From CBDCIS01 sp965217565 (GTDB lineage Bacteria; Chloroflexota; Dehalococcoidia; Lucifugimonadales; CATOSD01): a DNA stretch of 64,000 nucleotides. The translations under genes and the position numbers were made by a program. Below are positions 25,481 to 34,844 of this stretch, in pieces (within the stretch, counting starts at the first letter, position 1; each line of letters begins with the position of its first letter). A model generated the notes under the pieces. The model worked only from the letters and a program-made list of their open reading frames with translations, was not told where the DNA came from and made no database searches. The stretch covers positions 372,001-436,000 of the forward strand of contig CBDCIS010000010.1 of NCBI GenBank assembly GCA_965217565.1, written 5' to 3'.

Positions 25481-26788
25481 TTGGATCAGATAGTACACTC
25501 AGCTGAGCGAATCGAGGGGACGGCTGTGCCTCCGGGAGACAAGTCGATCTCTCACCGCGCGGCGCTGCTGAACTCGATCGCGCGAGGCGAAGCTCACGTC
25601 TCCAATTTCTGCGTTGGAGACGACCGGGCGTCGATGCTGCGGTGTCTGAGGGGTCTGGGGGCACGAATTCGCAGGCACACCGCCTGTTCGGTGACGGGGG
25701 CCGATGAATGCTTCGAGGTCAGAGGGCAGGGGCGGAAAGGCTTGAGCGAGCCCGATTCTCTGCTAAACGCGGGCAACAGCGGCACCACTATGCGGCTGGT
25801 TTCGGGACTGCTGGCCGCCCAGCCTTTTCTGAGCGTCATATCGGGCGACCGATCCCTGCGGAACAGGCCCATGAGCCGCATAGTAATCCCGATCAGGGAA
25901 ATGGGCGCGAGCGTAATGGGGCGTTCCAACGATTCGCTCGCGCCGCTGGCTATTCGAGGCGGCAGCCTGCGCGGTATCGACTACGAGATGCCGGTAGCCA
26001 GCGCGCAACTGAAGTCGTGCATTCTCATAGCGGGGCTGTACGCTGAGGGTGAGACGACCGTCCGCCAGCCCGCGGCCTCACGCGATCACACCGAGCGCAT
26101 GATGACGGCGATGGGCGCGCGCCTCCGCACAGGCGGGCTCAGCGTCAGCGTGCGCGCCTCCGAGCTAACGTCGATGGACGTGCGGGTTCCCGCCGACGTA
26201 AGCGGCGCGGCCTTCTGGTTGGTAGCGGGGGTCTGTCATCCCAACGCCCGCGTGCGCGTGAGCGGGGTTGGCATGAACCCTTCCCGGACGGGAGTCCTCG
26301 ACGCGCTCAAAGCAATGGGAGCGCGTATAAGCGTGGAGAACGTGAGAGAGGAGGCGGGCGAACCCTCGGCTGACCTGGTGGCGGAGTCCAGCCGGTTGGA
26401 GGGCACGGAGATTCGGGGGGACATCATCCCCAGGGTGATAGACGAGCTTCCCGTGCTCGCGCTGGCGGCGTGCTTCGCCAGGGGAACGACGATCATCGGC
26501 GACGCCCAGGAACTGCGCGTGAAGGAGTCAGACCGCATCCAGGCCGCGGTGGACGGCCTCTCGCGGCTGGGGGCCAACGTAGAGGAGAGGCCGGACGGGA
26601 TGGTGATTCAGGGCGGGGCCACTCTCAAGGGAGCGGCGTGCAAGAGCTATGGCGACCATCGCATCGCCATGACCATGGCAGTCGCGGGACTGCTGGCGCA
26701 GGGATCGACTGTCATTTCGGGAGCGGAGGCGGCGTCCATCTCTTATCCTAGCTTTTGGGACACGCTAAAGGAACTCAGCCGGTCTTGA
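25481..26788 (+). CDS. aroA: 3-phosphoshikimate 1-carboxyvinyltransferase (EPSP synthase)
   Basis: Sixth step of the shikimate pathway (435 aa). Landmarks are the PPGDKSISHRAALLNSIA N-terminal motif, LLNAGNSGTTMRLVSGLLA near residue 95, the ASAQLKSCILIAGLYAEGET stretch, DELPVLALAACFARG near residue 320 and LRVKESDRI near residue 345. TTG start. The stop overlaps the TTG start of gmk (TTGA), indicating coupled translation. Confidence 0.97.
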   Translation: MDQIVHSAERIEGTAVPPGDKSISHRAALLNSIARGEAHVSNFCVGDDRASMLRCLRGLGARIRRHTACSVTGADECFEVRGQGRKGLSEPDSLLNAGNSGTTMRLVSGLLAAQPFLSVISGDRSLRNRPMSRIVIPIREMGASVMGRSNDSLAPLAIRGGSLRGIDYEMPVASAQLKSCILIAGLYAEGETTVRQPAASRDHTERMMTAMGARLRTGGLSVSVRASELTSMDVRVPADVSGAAFWLVAGVCHPNARVRVSGVGMNPSRTGVLDALKAMGARISVENVREEAGEPSADLVAESSRLEGTEIRGDIIPRVIDELPVLALAACFARGTTIIGDAQELRVKESDRIQAAVDGLSRLGANVEERPDGMVIQGGATLKGAACKSYGDHRIAMTMAVAGLLAQGSTVISGAEAASISYPSFWDTLKELSRS

Positions 26789-27405
26789 ACGCGCCGTCGC
26801 TGACCTCTGAGCAGGAACTGCCTATTCTGATCGTGCTGTCTGGCCCCTCCGGCGTTGGCAAGGACGCCTTGCTATCCAGGATGCGAGAGCTTGGCAGTCC
26901 ATTTCACTTCGCCATTACTGCTACCACACGTCCCAAGCGGGCGAGTGAGCGCGACGGCGTGGATTATGTTTTCGTCACCACTGGTGCCTTCCGGCAGATG
27001 ATTTCCGACGGTGAACTCCTGGAGTGGGCCGAGGTTTACGAGAACCTCTACGGCGTCCCCAAGCTGCAGATCAGGCAGGCGTTGGAGAGGGGCCAGGACG
27101 TGGTGATGAAGGTCGATGTGCAGGGCGCGGCGACTATCAAAAGGCTCGCCCCTGATGCAGTATCGGTTTTCCTCGCGCCGCCGAGCACGGAGGAACTGGC
27201 CCGCCGCTTGGCGCAGCGCGACACCGAGTCGGCGAACTCACTGCAACTGAGACTCCAGGTAGCGGAACGCGAGATGGCGGAGGCTGCCGGGTTCGATCAC
27301 ATCGTGGTGAATCACCAGGATCGTCTCGACAACGCTGTCAGGGAGATAGAGGGCATCGTGACCAAAGAGCGACGCCGCAACCCGCCGAGGAGAGTTTCGC
27401 TCTAG
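26785..27405 (+). CDS. gmk: Guanylate kinase
   Basis: Phosphorylates GMP to GDP. P-loop SGPSGVGKDALL near residue 18; note K-D where many homologs have K-S. GMP-binding motifs TATTRPKRASERDGVDYVF and YENLYGVPK follow, then VDVQGAATIKR and the lid arginines. The best start is TTG at 26785, overlapping the aroA stop and preceded by AAGGA; a farther TTG at 26755 would overlap aroA by 34 bases. About 206 aa, normal length. Confidence 0.95.
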   Translation: MNAPSLTSEQELPILIVLSGPSGVGKDALLSRMRELGSPFHFAITATTRPKRASERDGVDYVFVTTGAFRQMISDGELLEWAEVYENLYGVPKLQIRQALERGQDVVMKVDVQGAATIKRLAPDAVSVFLAPPSTEELARRLAQRDTESANSLQLRLQVAEREMAEAAGFDHIVVNHQDRLDNAVREIEGIVTKERRRNPPRRVSL

Positions 27406-27540
27406 GATTGTCAAAGTCAGGATGTTTGGGAATACGGGGTTTCCGGGATTATGACGTCCTCCTGCGACTGGAACGGTTGAACTTGGAGGACGCGGTCGCC
27501 GGTTTGGTTTGATGATGAGGAAGGGGCTATAGGAATCGAC

Positions 27541-29250
27541 GTGACGATAACGAGGCTCGCGGACCTGTCCGCGAGCCGGCGGAAGATAATTCGGGCATGG
27601 TGCATGTACGACTGGGCGAATTCAGCGTTCGCCACCAGCGCCTCGGCCATTTTCCCGGTCTATTCCGTGCTGCTCTTCAAAGAAGCCCTCGGTGAGGAGG
27701 CATCCTTTGTTGGGCTGACGATTACGGCCAGTTCCGCGTGGGCGTTCGCAGTCGCCATCTCAACGGCCATCGTCGCGGTGACTAGCCCGGTGCTTGGCGT
27801 CATCGCCGACCGCGTCGCTATTAAGAAGGCGCTGCTGTGGGCGTACACAACCGGCGGTTCGCTGTTCACGGCGCTCGCCTTCTTCTCCGCATATACGTCG
27901 CAGCCCTGGGCGTGGCTATTCGGGATGTTCCTGCTGGCGAACATAGGCTTTGCCGGCAGCCTGGTCTTCTACAACGCTTTCCTGCCGCACGTCGCGCCGC
28001 GAGAACTTCTGGACGACGTGAGCAGCAGGGGATACGCATACGGGTACTTTGGCGGCGGGCTGCTGCTCCTGGTTCACCTCGCGCTCATTGTTCTGACGCA
28101 GGACACGGATTTCGCCGACCTCGTAACGCGATTGTCCATCGCCTCCGTTGGCGTGTGGTGGTTTGGGTGGGCAGTGTGGACGCTGAAGGTGGTTCCTGAG
28201 CCCCTCGTTTCCAACGTAGTGCGCGGGCTTAACCCGGTGAAAGCCGTCACCCTGGCATTCAGCGAGTTGGGGCGGACGTTCAGGGAGATTCGCAGGTTCA
28301 GAGTGATCCTGGGTTACCTAGGCGCGTACCTGCTGTTCAACGATGGTCTCCAGACGGTGCTGGCAATCGCGGGAGCTTTCGCCGCCGACACGCTGGGGAT
28401 TCCCCTCGTCTTCAACATGGTCACCATTCTCATTATCCAGTTCGTCGCTGTGCCGGGCGCGATGATGTTCGCCCGCCTCGCGCGCCGGATCACGACCAAG
28501 GGAGCGCTTACCGTCGCACTCGCGGGTTGGTGCCTAATCATACTCTTCGGAATAGCGATAGCGCCTCTCGCGCCCACCGAGCACGGCGAGTTCGACTACC
28601 GGTTGGCCTACCAGGAAGGCTCGGCGGCTTACGTAGTGGAGAGCGCCCCGGAGCTGGAGAACTCGCGCGTGGACGACCTCTGGCGGCAGGAGGTTGGCTC
28701 CGTCGAGGAGGGGGACGCGCTGCTTGCGGTGGGAGCCGAACGACTGTTGGAGAGGATCGGGTCGTCGGAGAACTCCGCATACGCCATTTCCATAACGGGA
28801 GGCGGCCTGGACGAGGAGAAGGCCATTGGTTATCTGCATCCGTCCAATCTTTCGGCAGGGCCCATGGACTGGTGGCCCGCCGCTGTGCGGGCGCTGCTGT
28901 GGAAGCCGCTTGGGCTAGACGCCGGTTTTCAGTGGCTGTTCGTGGGCCTGTTCGTCGGGCTGGTGATAGGAGGGAGCCAGGCGCTGGCGAGAAGCCTGTT
29001 CTCCCAGATTACGCCAGAAACCCGCAGCGGGGAGTTCTTTTCCTTCTTCGGATTCATGAGCAGGGCGTCGGCCGTGTTCGGCCCACTGATTTACGTGACC
29101 GTTACGGCGGCATTCGACACGCGCGTTGCTGTGACGTCGATTGCCATAATCATACTTGCCGGCGCGATAGCGCTGAGGCGGGTGAACGTGGAGGCGGGCG
29201 CACAGGTTGCGTTGGCCGAGGATGCGCGGCTGCGAGGAGAAAACCAGTGA
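27541..29250 (+). CDS. MFS transporter, UMF1/Atg22-like
   Basis: Membrane permease of 569 aa with about 12 predicted membrane segments. The N-terminal signature CMYDWANSAFATSASAIFP is typical of the UMF1 (Atg22-like) branch. A hydrophilic insertion of roughly 100 residues (about 350-445, APTEHGEFDYRLAYQEGS onward) sits between the eighth and ninth membrane segments; it contains no recognised motif. The transported substrate is unknown, and the family is thought to include efflux carriers. Confidence 0.85.
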   Translation: MTITRLADLSASRRKIIRAWCMYDWANSAFATSASAIFPVYSVLLFKEALGEEASFVGLTITASSAWAFAVAISTAIVAVTSPVLGVIADRVAIKKALLWAYTTGGSLFTALAFFSAYTSQPWAWLFGMFLLANIGFAGSLVFYNAFLPHVAPRELLDDVSSRGYAYGYFGGGLLLLVHLALIVLTQDTDFADLVTRLSIASVGVWWFGWAVWTLKVVPEPLVSNVVRGLNPVKAVTLAFSELGRTFREIRRFRVILGYLGAYLLFNDGLQTVLAIAGAFAADTLGIPLVFNMVTILIIQFVAVPGAMMFARLARRITTKGALTVALAGWCLIILFGIAIAPLAPTEHGEFDYRLAYQEGSAAYVVESAPELENSRVDDLWRQEVGSVEEGDALLAVGAERLLERIGSSENSAYAISITGGGLDEEKAIGYLHPSNLSAGPMDWWPAAVRALLWKPLGLDAGFQWLFVGLFVGLVIGGSQALARSLFSQITPETRSGEFFSFFGFMSRASAVFGPLIYVTVTAAFDTRVAVTSIAIIILAGAIALRRVNVEAGAQVALAEDARLRGENQ

Positions 29251-29265
29251 ACGCGCCAAACGGCA

Positions 29266-29790
29266 TCATCGGCTCTTGTCCTGCCACTTCGCCAGGAACG
29301 TTACCCAGATCGACAGGGCCAGCAGCCTTACGTCGAGCCACGGCGACATGCGCCTGATGTAGAGAACGTCGTATCGCAGCTTGTCCTTGGGCGGGGTGTC
29401 GTACTGTCCATAGACCTGCGCAAGCCCGGTCAGTCCCGGCTTGACCAGCAGCCGTTTCCTGAACTGCGGGCTCTGCGTGGCGAAATGAACCGTGAGTTCC
29501 GGACGCTCGGCCCTCGGACCCACGAGACTGAGATCGCCCCTCCACATGTTTATCACCTGGGGGAGCTCGTCCAGTGCGCGGTTTCTCAGAAAGCGACCAA
29601 CCGTGGTAATCCTCGGATCGTTATCAGACGCCCAAACCGCGCCGGTATGCCGCTCGGCGTTCGGAATCATGGATCTGAACTTGTACACCCTGAAAATCCT
29701 GCCGCCTTTTCCGACACGCTCCTGTGTGTAGAAGACGGGACCCCGGTCGTGCAGCCAGATGGCGATGGGTATGATGGTCCACAACGCCAA
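29266..29790 (-). CDS. Bacterial sugar transferase (phosphoglycosyltransferase), start unclear
   Basis: Membrane-bound enzyme that starts surface glycan assembly by moving a sugar phosphate onto undecaprenyl phosphate. The core is clear: RGPVFYTQERVGKGGRIFRV, YKFRSM, DELPQVINMWRGDLSLVGPR (with the DELPQ catalytic block) and VKPGLTGLAQVYGQ. The usual N-terminal membrane re-entrant helix lies upstream of the first available start (TTG at 29790): the frame continues open to KDWWKRPFDLAILVAVHILL, but no ATG, GTG or TTG precedes it. The true 5' end is therefore unresolved. Confidence 0.85.
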   Translation of the reverse strand: MALWTIIPIAIWLHDRGPVFYTQERVGKGGRIFRVYKFRSMIPNAERHTGAVWASDNDPRITTVGRFLRNRALDELPQVINMWRGDLSLVGPRAERPELTVHFATQSPQFRKRLLVKPGLTGLAQVYGQYDTPPKDKLRYDVLYIRRMSPWLDVRLLALSIWVTFLAKWQDKSR

Positions 29791-30132
29791 CCAGATGGGG
29801 GCCAGCAGGATGTGAACGGCGACCAGTATCGCCAGGTCGAAAGGCCGCTTCCACCAGTCCTTGACGGCGACTGGAGGTTTCGTATCACACAGGGTGGCCT
29901 CCTCAAATTCCAGCGCTTTTAACTGGTGGTCACACCCGACCCACGTGATTTTACCACTTTGGCAAATACCTTGAGAAGGATTTGGGTGGTCTTTCTGCGC
30001 TCGAGATGTTGACAGGGGCAGTGCGTCACTCCAGCGGACGCGGAAACATCGAGACAGTTACGGATCGCAAACTCTTTGCTCAGAGTAATAGCGTACAATG
30101 CACCTGCGCTAGAATAGGCATTTGCGAGTTGG

Positions 30133-30861
30133 ATGGAGGAAGACAAGTTGAGTAACTTACACGACGAGCCGGTTGAACAAAAGGGGCCGAACGTGCTGAG
30201 GCGAACCGAAGCCCACATCCAGCGCAAAACGGTGGATGGTCTCATAGAGTTGATCCCTCTTCTGATAACCGTCATCATTATCCTGTACTTCGTCAGGGTG
30301 GCCGATAGTTTCGTCAGCGAGTTGCCATTCGTCAAGAGCAAGCCTTGGGACTTTCCGGGTCTTGGGGTGGTTGTGTTCGTTGTTCTCTTCTATGTCATCG
30401 GGCTCGTGGTCTCCAAGCGAGCCGGCCGCAAACTAATGGCGTGGAAGCACATAGTGTTGAGCAATACCCCCGTGGTCAAGGCAGTGTATGGCATCAGCTA
30501 TCAGGTGATGGGCTCACTCACTTCGCAGTACAACTTCAGCCGTGTGGTTTTCCTAGAGTGGCCGCGCGAGGGGATGATGGCGATGGGCTTTGTCACGGGG
30601 CAGGCGTACTATCCAGATAAGGGCGTATCCATAGTGGTGGTGTACATTCCGACGGTTCCCAACCCAACGTCCGGCAATATGGCCTTCGTCATCGAAGACG
30701 ACGTAATGGAGACGGATATCAGCGTAGAAGACGCAATGAGGCTGGTGTTCTCGGGCGGTATCGTGATGCCCGACTCGGTCTCGCTGGCGAGGGTTTCCCG
30801 CACAATTTCGCCCGACGCCGCGAATGAATACGTGGGCCGATTTGAAAGCGAAGCCTTCTAG
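30133..30861 (+). CDS. DUF502 family membrane protein
   Basis: Protein of 242 aa with two membrane segments (residues about 38-60, LIPLLITVIIILYFVRV; and 75-95, GVVVFVVLFYVIGLVV) and a C-terminal soluble domain. Family signatures are TPVVKAVYGISYQV and the PTVPNPTSGNMAFV motif with SVEDAMRLVFSGG. The function of DUF502 is unknown. The start could also be TTG at 30148, since GGAGGAAG in the first codons of the longer form is a good ribosome site for it. Confidence 0.88.
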   Translation: MEEDKLSNLHDEPVEQKGPNVLRRTEAHIQRKTVDGLIELIPLLITVIIILYFVRVADSFVSELPFVKSKPWDFPGLGVVVFVVLFYVIGLVVSKRAGRKLMAWKHIVLSNTPVVKAVYGISYQVMGSLTSQYNFSRVVFLEWPREGMMAMGFVTGQAYYPDKGVSIVVVYIPTVPNPTSGNMAFVIEDDVMETDISVEDAMRLVFSGGIVMPDSVSLARVSRTISPDAANEYVGRFESEAF

Positions 30862-30961
30862 TTTGAGATGCCAGGCGATTGAAAGAGTTTCCTATACGTG
30901 CCTTTGGGCCTGCGGTTTTGCGGCGCACTTTCGCGCCTGGATTGGGGATGGAAGCACGCCC

Positions 30962-33157
30962 TTAGACGAGTCGTCCTGGCTCGGCGCTGAGTTCCGGTTC
31001 GCCTTCAGTTTGGCTTTCCGCCGCTGCTGAGGGCGGTTCCAGAGGCAGTTGGATGGTCATCGCGGTAAACTGACCGGGCTCAGTTTCAACGCTGATGCTT
31101 CCGCCGTGCTGGCGGATGATGTCGTTGGACATGGCGAGGCCGAGACCCGTGCCTTCGCCGGTGGGCTTGGTCGTAAAGAATGGGTTGAATATCTCGTCCA
31201 CGATATGGTCGGGGATACCACTTCCATTGTCCTTGATCTGCACCTCGATGCAGTCGTCCAGACGCCGCGTCGTGAGCCACAGGGTCGGGAAGTAGGGTTC
31301 GCCGTCGGTGCCCGCCGCGCCACTTTTCCGCTTCTGATCGGTGGCATAGCCGGCGTTGCTCACCATGTTCAGGAAGACTCTGGCGAGGTCCTGGGGAACG
31401 ACCTCAACCTCACCGACCGCTTCATCGAAGTCCTGCTTGAGGTCCAGGTTGAAGTCGGGGTCAAGCGCACGCGCACTGTGGTAGGCCAGCCGCGCGTGTT
31501 CATCGAGCAGATTGTTGATGTTGGTTGGCTGCCAGTCGCCGGCGCCTCGTCCCATCATGAGCATGTCGTGAACGATGCGGTTGGCGCGTTCGCCGTGAGA
31601 GCGAATGCGGCCGAGGTTATCGACGAGGTCGCCTGAGATCTCCTCGATTAGCGACGACTGATCGCCGCTGTCTTCTTCGAGAATTTCCTTCAGTTCAACG
31701 AGAAGCTCCTCCGAGGACTCTGAAAAGTTCTTGATAAAATTGAGGGGGTTTCTAATCTCGTGCGCAACGCCCGCAGTTAGCTCACCGAGCGCGGCAAGCT
31801 TCTCCCGCACGACGATCTGGTCCTGTGCCCGGCGGAGGTCAGCGAGAACGCTCTCCAACTGGTCGTTCTTTCCCTGCAACTCTTCGGCCAGCTGCTCCAC
31901 GAGGTTCAGACGCTGCACCTCGAGGGCATGGCGGCGGAACACGTCCAGGGCCGAGGCCATGTCCGCTACTTCGTCGCGTCCGCCAATCTCTACCCTGGAC
32001 TCCAGGTCTCCACCCGCCATGCGACGCATCCAGCTCGACAGCAGCGCGAGGCGGCGCAGCAGAACGCGGCCAATGTACAGCCAGGATATGAGCACCGCGC
32101 CGCCGATGCTGATCACGCTGATGGCCAGAAGGAGGTTTCGACCGGTCAGGATGGCCTGGCTGGAGGCTAGCGTTGCTTCCTGCGAACCGGCGCGTGCTTC
32201 GCTCACGAGGCCATCGACCGCGGCGACTAGGGTTACGCCCTGGTCGCGATTGAACACGAGCAGGTCTCGCTGCTGCTCGACAAGCGTTAGCTCGCGGTCC
32301 AGAAGGTCGAAGCCGTTTTGTTGTCCAGTGCCCACTTGGATAATTTGGTCAATTATGGGGGTGATCTCCTCGTGGAAATCCGTTCCCCTGAGAGCCGCCA
32401 TGTTCCGGTCGATGCGTCCTTTGGCGGACTCGAAGCGCTCTCGCAGCGGCTCAATGAGTGAGGCGTCTGCGACTGTGAAGGCGTCCGACAGGTGCTGGGT
32501 CGCTTCCCCGGCGTCCCCTTGAAGCTCTGCCAGGCGACGATAGAATAGCAACTCGTCCTCAGCGAAGTACTCCGTTCGCGGCGCGGGAGACTCGCCGAGT
32601 GTTTCGTAGCCTGTCATCGTGTAGAAGAGCTGGTCGTCGAGGGCCGGTATCACGATGGCGTCCAGGTTGGCGCTGAGCTCAGACAGTTGGGTTGCCAGCG
32701 CGCTGCGCTGCTGCCTCAGATCCAATAGGTCGGAGGTGTTGTACCTGATGAGCAAGATGTTGTTGACGAGGGTGTCGGCGCCTGAGCGGATGCTCTCAAA
32801 GCGTTCGTCGAACCCTCCGGTTTGCTGTTCCAGGGCGTCCAACTGCTGCTGGAAGAGGCGGCGCACGCCGTTGATTTCGTCGGCGACGCTCGAAAGCTCT
32901 TCATAGGTCTGTACGGTGGTCAGGCGCGGAGCGGCGGCCACCAGGCTGTTGCCATGCTGGGCGACCCCGAACGCCGCCACCAGATTTGGGACGCTTTGCT
33001 CGTTGACGGTGTTCTGATACCTGCTGACCTGGCTGAAGGAGAACAGCCCAACAAGAGTGGCGGCTATCGTTAAGAGGACCGCTCCCCCAATGCCCAGATA
33101 CATCTGGGTGGATATGCGGAACCGGTATGCGAGCAGACGCTTTAGCCTATCCTTCAT
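30962..33157 (-). CDS. Membrane sensor histidine kinase
   Basis: Protein of 731 aa, last gene of the five-gene signalling operon. Order: membrane segment about 17-39, a long helical extracytoplasmic sensor (40-335), second membrane segment about 338-360, HAMP (about 360-415), a coiled linker, HisKA with the phospho-accepting histidine in GVAHEIRNPL near residue 470, and a HATPase domain with DNGSGIPDHIVDEIFNPFF and the TGLGLAMS box. The C-terminus is a short acidic tail. Its ATG overlaps the stop of the binding-protein gene (ATGA), so the two are coupled and probably work as a receptor pair. It lacks a receiver domain. Confidence 0.95.
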   Translation of the reverse strand: MKDRLKRLLAYRFRISTQMYLGIGGAVLLTIAATLVGLFSFSQVSRYQNTVNEQSVPNLVAAFGVAQHGNSLVAAAPRLTTVQTYEELSSVADEINGVRRLFQQQLDALEQQTGGFDERFESIRSGADTLVNNILLIRYNTSDLLDLRQQRSALATQLSELSANLDAIVIPALDDQLFYTMTGYETLGESPAPRTEYFAEDELLFYRRLAELQGDAGEATQHLSDAFTVADASLIEPLRERFESAKGRIDRNMAALRGTDFHEEITPIIDQIIQVGTGQQNGFDLLDRELTLVEQQRDLLVFNRDQGVTLVAAVDGLVSEARAGSQEATLASSQAILTGRNLLLAISVISIGGAVLISWLYIGRVLLRRLALLSSWMRRMAGGDLESRVEIGGRDEVADMASALDVFRRHALEVQRLNLVEQLAEELQGKNDQLESVLADLRRAQDQIVVREKLAALGELTAGVAHEIRNPLNFIKNFSESSEELLVELKEILEEDSGDQSSLIEEISGDLVDNLGRIRSHGERANRIVHDMLMMGRGAGDWQPTNINNLLDEHARLAYHSARALDPDFNLDLKQDFDEAVGEVEVVPQDLARVFLNMVSNAGYATDQKRKSGAAGTDGEPYFPTLWLTTRRLDDCIEVQIKDNGSGIPDHIVDEIFNPFFTTKPTGEGTGLGLAMSNDIIRQHGGSISVETEPGQFTAMTIQLPLEPPSAAAESQTEGEPELSAEPGRLV

Positions 33158-34428
33158 GGCGCCGCTCCCGCCAGTGTGTCAACGGGGTGATACTCGCCGT
33201 CCCTGCCGATGGTGGTAAGGAAAACGGCGTCCGAGCCCTGGTTGTCTTCGCTCCCAAAGCTGAGTTGAAACCCGCCGAAGTCCGTGATTCCCGGACGATG
33301 GAGAGCCTCGAGGAAGCAGTCGCGGCCGATGTTTCGACCGCAGGCTTCGAGGCCGATTATGGCCAGGCGGCCCGCAAGATAGCCTTCGAAAGATACGAAC
33401 CCAGGAACGGCCGCCGGGTCGTAGGCCGACAGCGCGTTGAGGTAGGCCTGGACTACGGGGATGGAGTCGTCGGTGGGAAATGGGACAACCTGGGTGACGT
33501 ACACGCCCGCGCCGTAGGGGCCGAGCTCCTCCGCCAGCGCGTTGCTGCCGACGAAGGACACGGTCATGAAGACCGGGTCCAATCCTGTGTGCCGCGCCCA
33601 AGCGACCAGTGTCGCCACCGGCTTGTATGCGCCAATCATGATCACGGCTTCGGGGTTGCCCTGCTGAAGGTCGATGAGCGCGGTCTTCACAGAGATGGTG
33701 TTGCGCGGATAGACTCCGATTGCCACAGGCTCCATGCCGCGTATGTCGAGCGCTTGCCGCGCGCCATTGTAGCCCGCTCGGCCATAGGAGTCGTCCTGGT
33801 ACATCACGGCTATACGCTCGATGCCCAGGTCCTTGGTCAACCGCTCGACCATCTCCTCGGTTTCCTGATTGTAGGAAGCGCGCAGGTTGATGACGTTTCC
33901 CAACTCCTCCGCGTCTCGCAGGAAGGCTGCGCCAGTGAAGGGAGCGATGTAGGGAACTTTCGCGGCCGCCGCGACGGGCACTGCGGAACGTGAGGTGGGT
34001 GTGCCAACCGCGCCTATCAGAGCGAAGACTTGCTCCGTGTCAATCAACTTCTCGGTGTTGGCGATGGCGGCTTCCGGCTCATAGGCATCGTCCAGAGACG
34101 TAAGATCCAGTATTCGGCCGTGGACGCCCCCCGAAAGGTTCACTTCCTGGAACGCCGCCAGGATTCCGTGCCGCATGTTCGTGCCGAGTTCCTCCGCGGG
34201 ACCACTGAAAGCGGCGGACTGGCCAAAGAGGACCCGGTCTTCGAAAATGCCGGGTATGCGCGCCGGGCCGGCGGCTTGCGGGGTATCCATGGGGGTGGAG
34301 TCGGAAGGCGGCGTGAGGTCTGTGTTATCGGAAGACGAATCGCAACCAGCCAGGCTCACGGCAATGACAAGAGCCCCAGCGCATAGCGCGAGCAACAGAG
34401 GCGCCGCCGGTCGTTGAGGGTGCCTCAT
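33154..34428 (-). CDS. Periplasmic ligand-binding lipoprotein (Peripla_BP_6, branched-chain amino acid type)
   Basis: Substrate-binding protein of 424 aa with a lipoprotein signal (LAGC, lipid cysteine C29). The LivJ-type fold is indicated by FGQSAAFSGPAEELGTNMRH, YEPEAAIANTEKLI, VFALIGAVGTPTSRSAVPVA and a YQDDSYGRAGYNGARQAL segment. No ABC permease or ATPase gene is nearby. Both neighbours overlap it: RsbW upstream and the histidine kinase downstream by ATGA. Its likely job is signal perception rather than transport. Confidence 0.92.
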   Translation of the reverse strand: MRHPQRPAAPLLLALCAGALVIAVSLAGCDSSSDNTDLTPPSDSTPMDTPQAAGPARIPGIFEDRVLFGQSAAFSGPAEELGTNMRHGILAAFQEVNLSGGVHGRILDLTSLDDAYEPEAAIANTEKLIDTEQVFALIGAVGTPTSRSAVPVAAAAKVPYIAPFTGAAFLRDAEELGNVINLRASYNQETEEMVERLTKDLGIERIAVMYQDDSYGRAGYNGARQALDIRGMEPVAIGVYPRNTISVKTALIDLQQGNPEAVIMIGAYKPVATLVAWARHTGLDPVFMTVSFVGSNALAEELGPYGAGVYVTQVVPFPTDDSIPVVQAYLNALSAYDPAAVPGFVSFEGYLAGRLAIIGLEACGRNIGRDCFLEALHRPGITDFGGFQLSFGSEDNQGSDAVFLTTIGRDGEYHPVDTLAGAAP

Positions 34429-34844
34429 TCCACCCTGCGCGTGACCAGGGTCAGGTGGTTTTTGCCCTCCTCCCTCTTGTAGCTCATCTCATCCATCATC
34501 GTGCGAACAAAGTGTACGCCAAGCCCGCCTACGCGCCTGTCTTCCAACGAGCCTTCGAGGTCCGGCGAAGGGGCGTCATTTAGCGGATCGAAGGGATGGC
34601 CATCATCCGTAATCTGAATGACGAGGGAGTCCGGTTCCGAGGTCAACGTTATCTCGATCTCGTGGACGCCTTCATCATGTCCGTAGTTCATGACGTTGAT
34701 TCCCATCTCTTCCAGAGCGAGGTTCACCCGGAAGAGCAAATCTGGAGGCCAGCCCTCCCTCTCTCCCAGTTCCTCGACAGCGGCCGCGAGACGGGTCAAC
34801 TCTTCTAGTTCGGTTTTAATTGTGAGTGTAAGTTTCTCGCTCAA
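34425..34844 (-). CDS. Anti-sigma factor-type serine kinase (RsbW-like)
   Basis: ATP-binding protein of 139 aa of the HATPase_c_2 (RsbW/SpoIIAB) family. The N-box is LALEEMGINVMNYGHDEG near residue 45 and the G1-type box is ITDDGHPFDP near residue 77, followed by GGLGVHFVRTMMD. Such proteins phosphorylate a STAS antagonist and sequester a partner. The gene overlaps both neighbours. No sigma factor gene is present here, so its target is not known. Confidence 0.9.
   Translation of the reverse strand: MSEKLTLTIKTELEELTRLAAAVEELGEREGWPPDLLFRVNLALEEMGINVMNYGHDEGVHEIEITLTSEPDSLVIQITDDGHPFDPLNDAPSPDLEGSLEDRRVGGLGVHFVRTMMDEMSYKREEGKNHLTLVTRRVE

Noticed and set aside
29667..29906. Alternative upstream ORF as the start of the sugar transferase
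   Set aside because: It is in another frame and ends inside the transferase; it has no family features.
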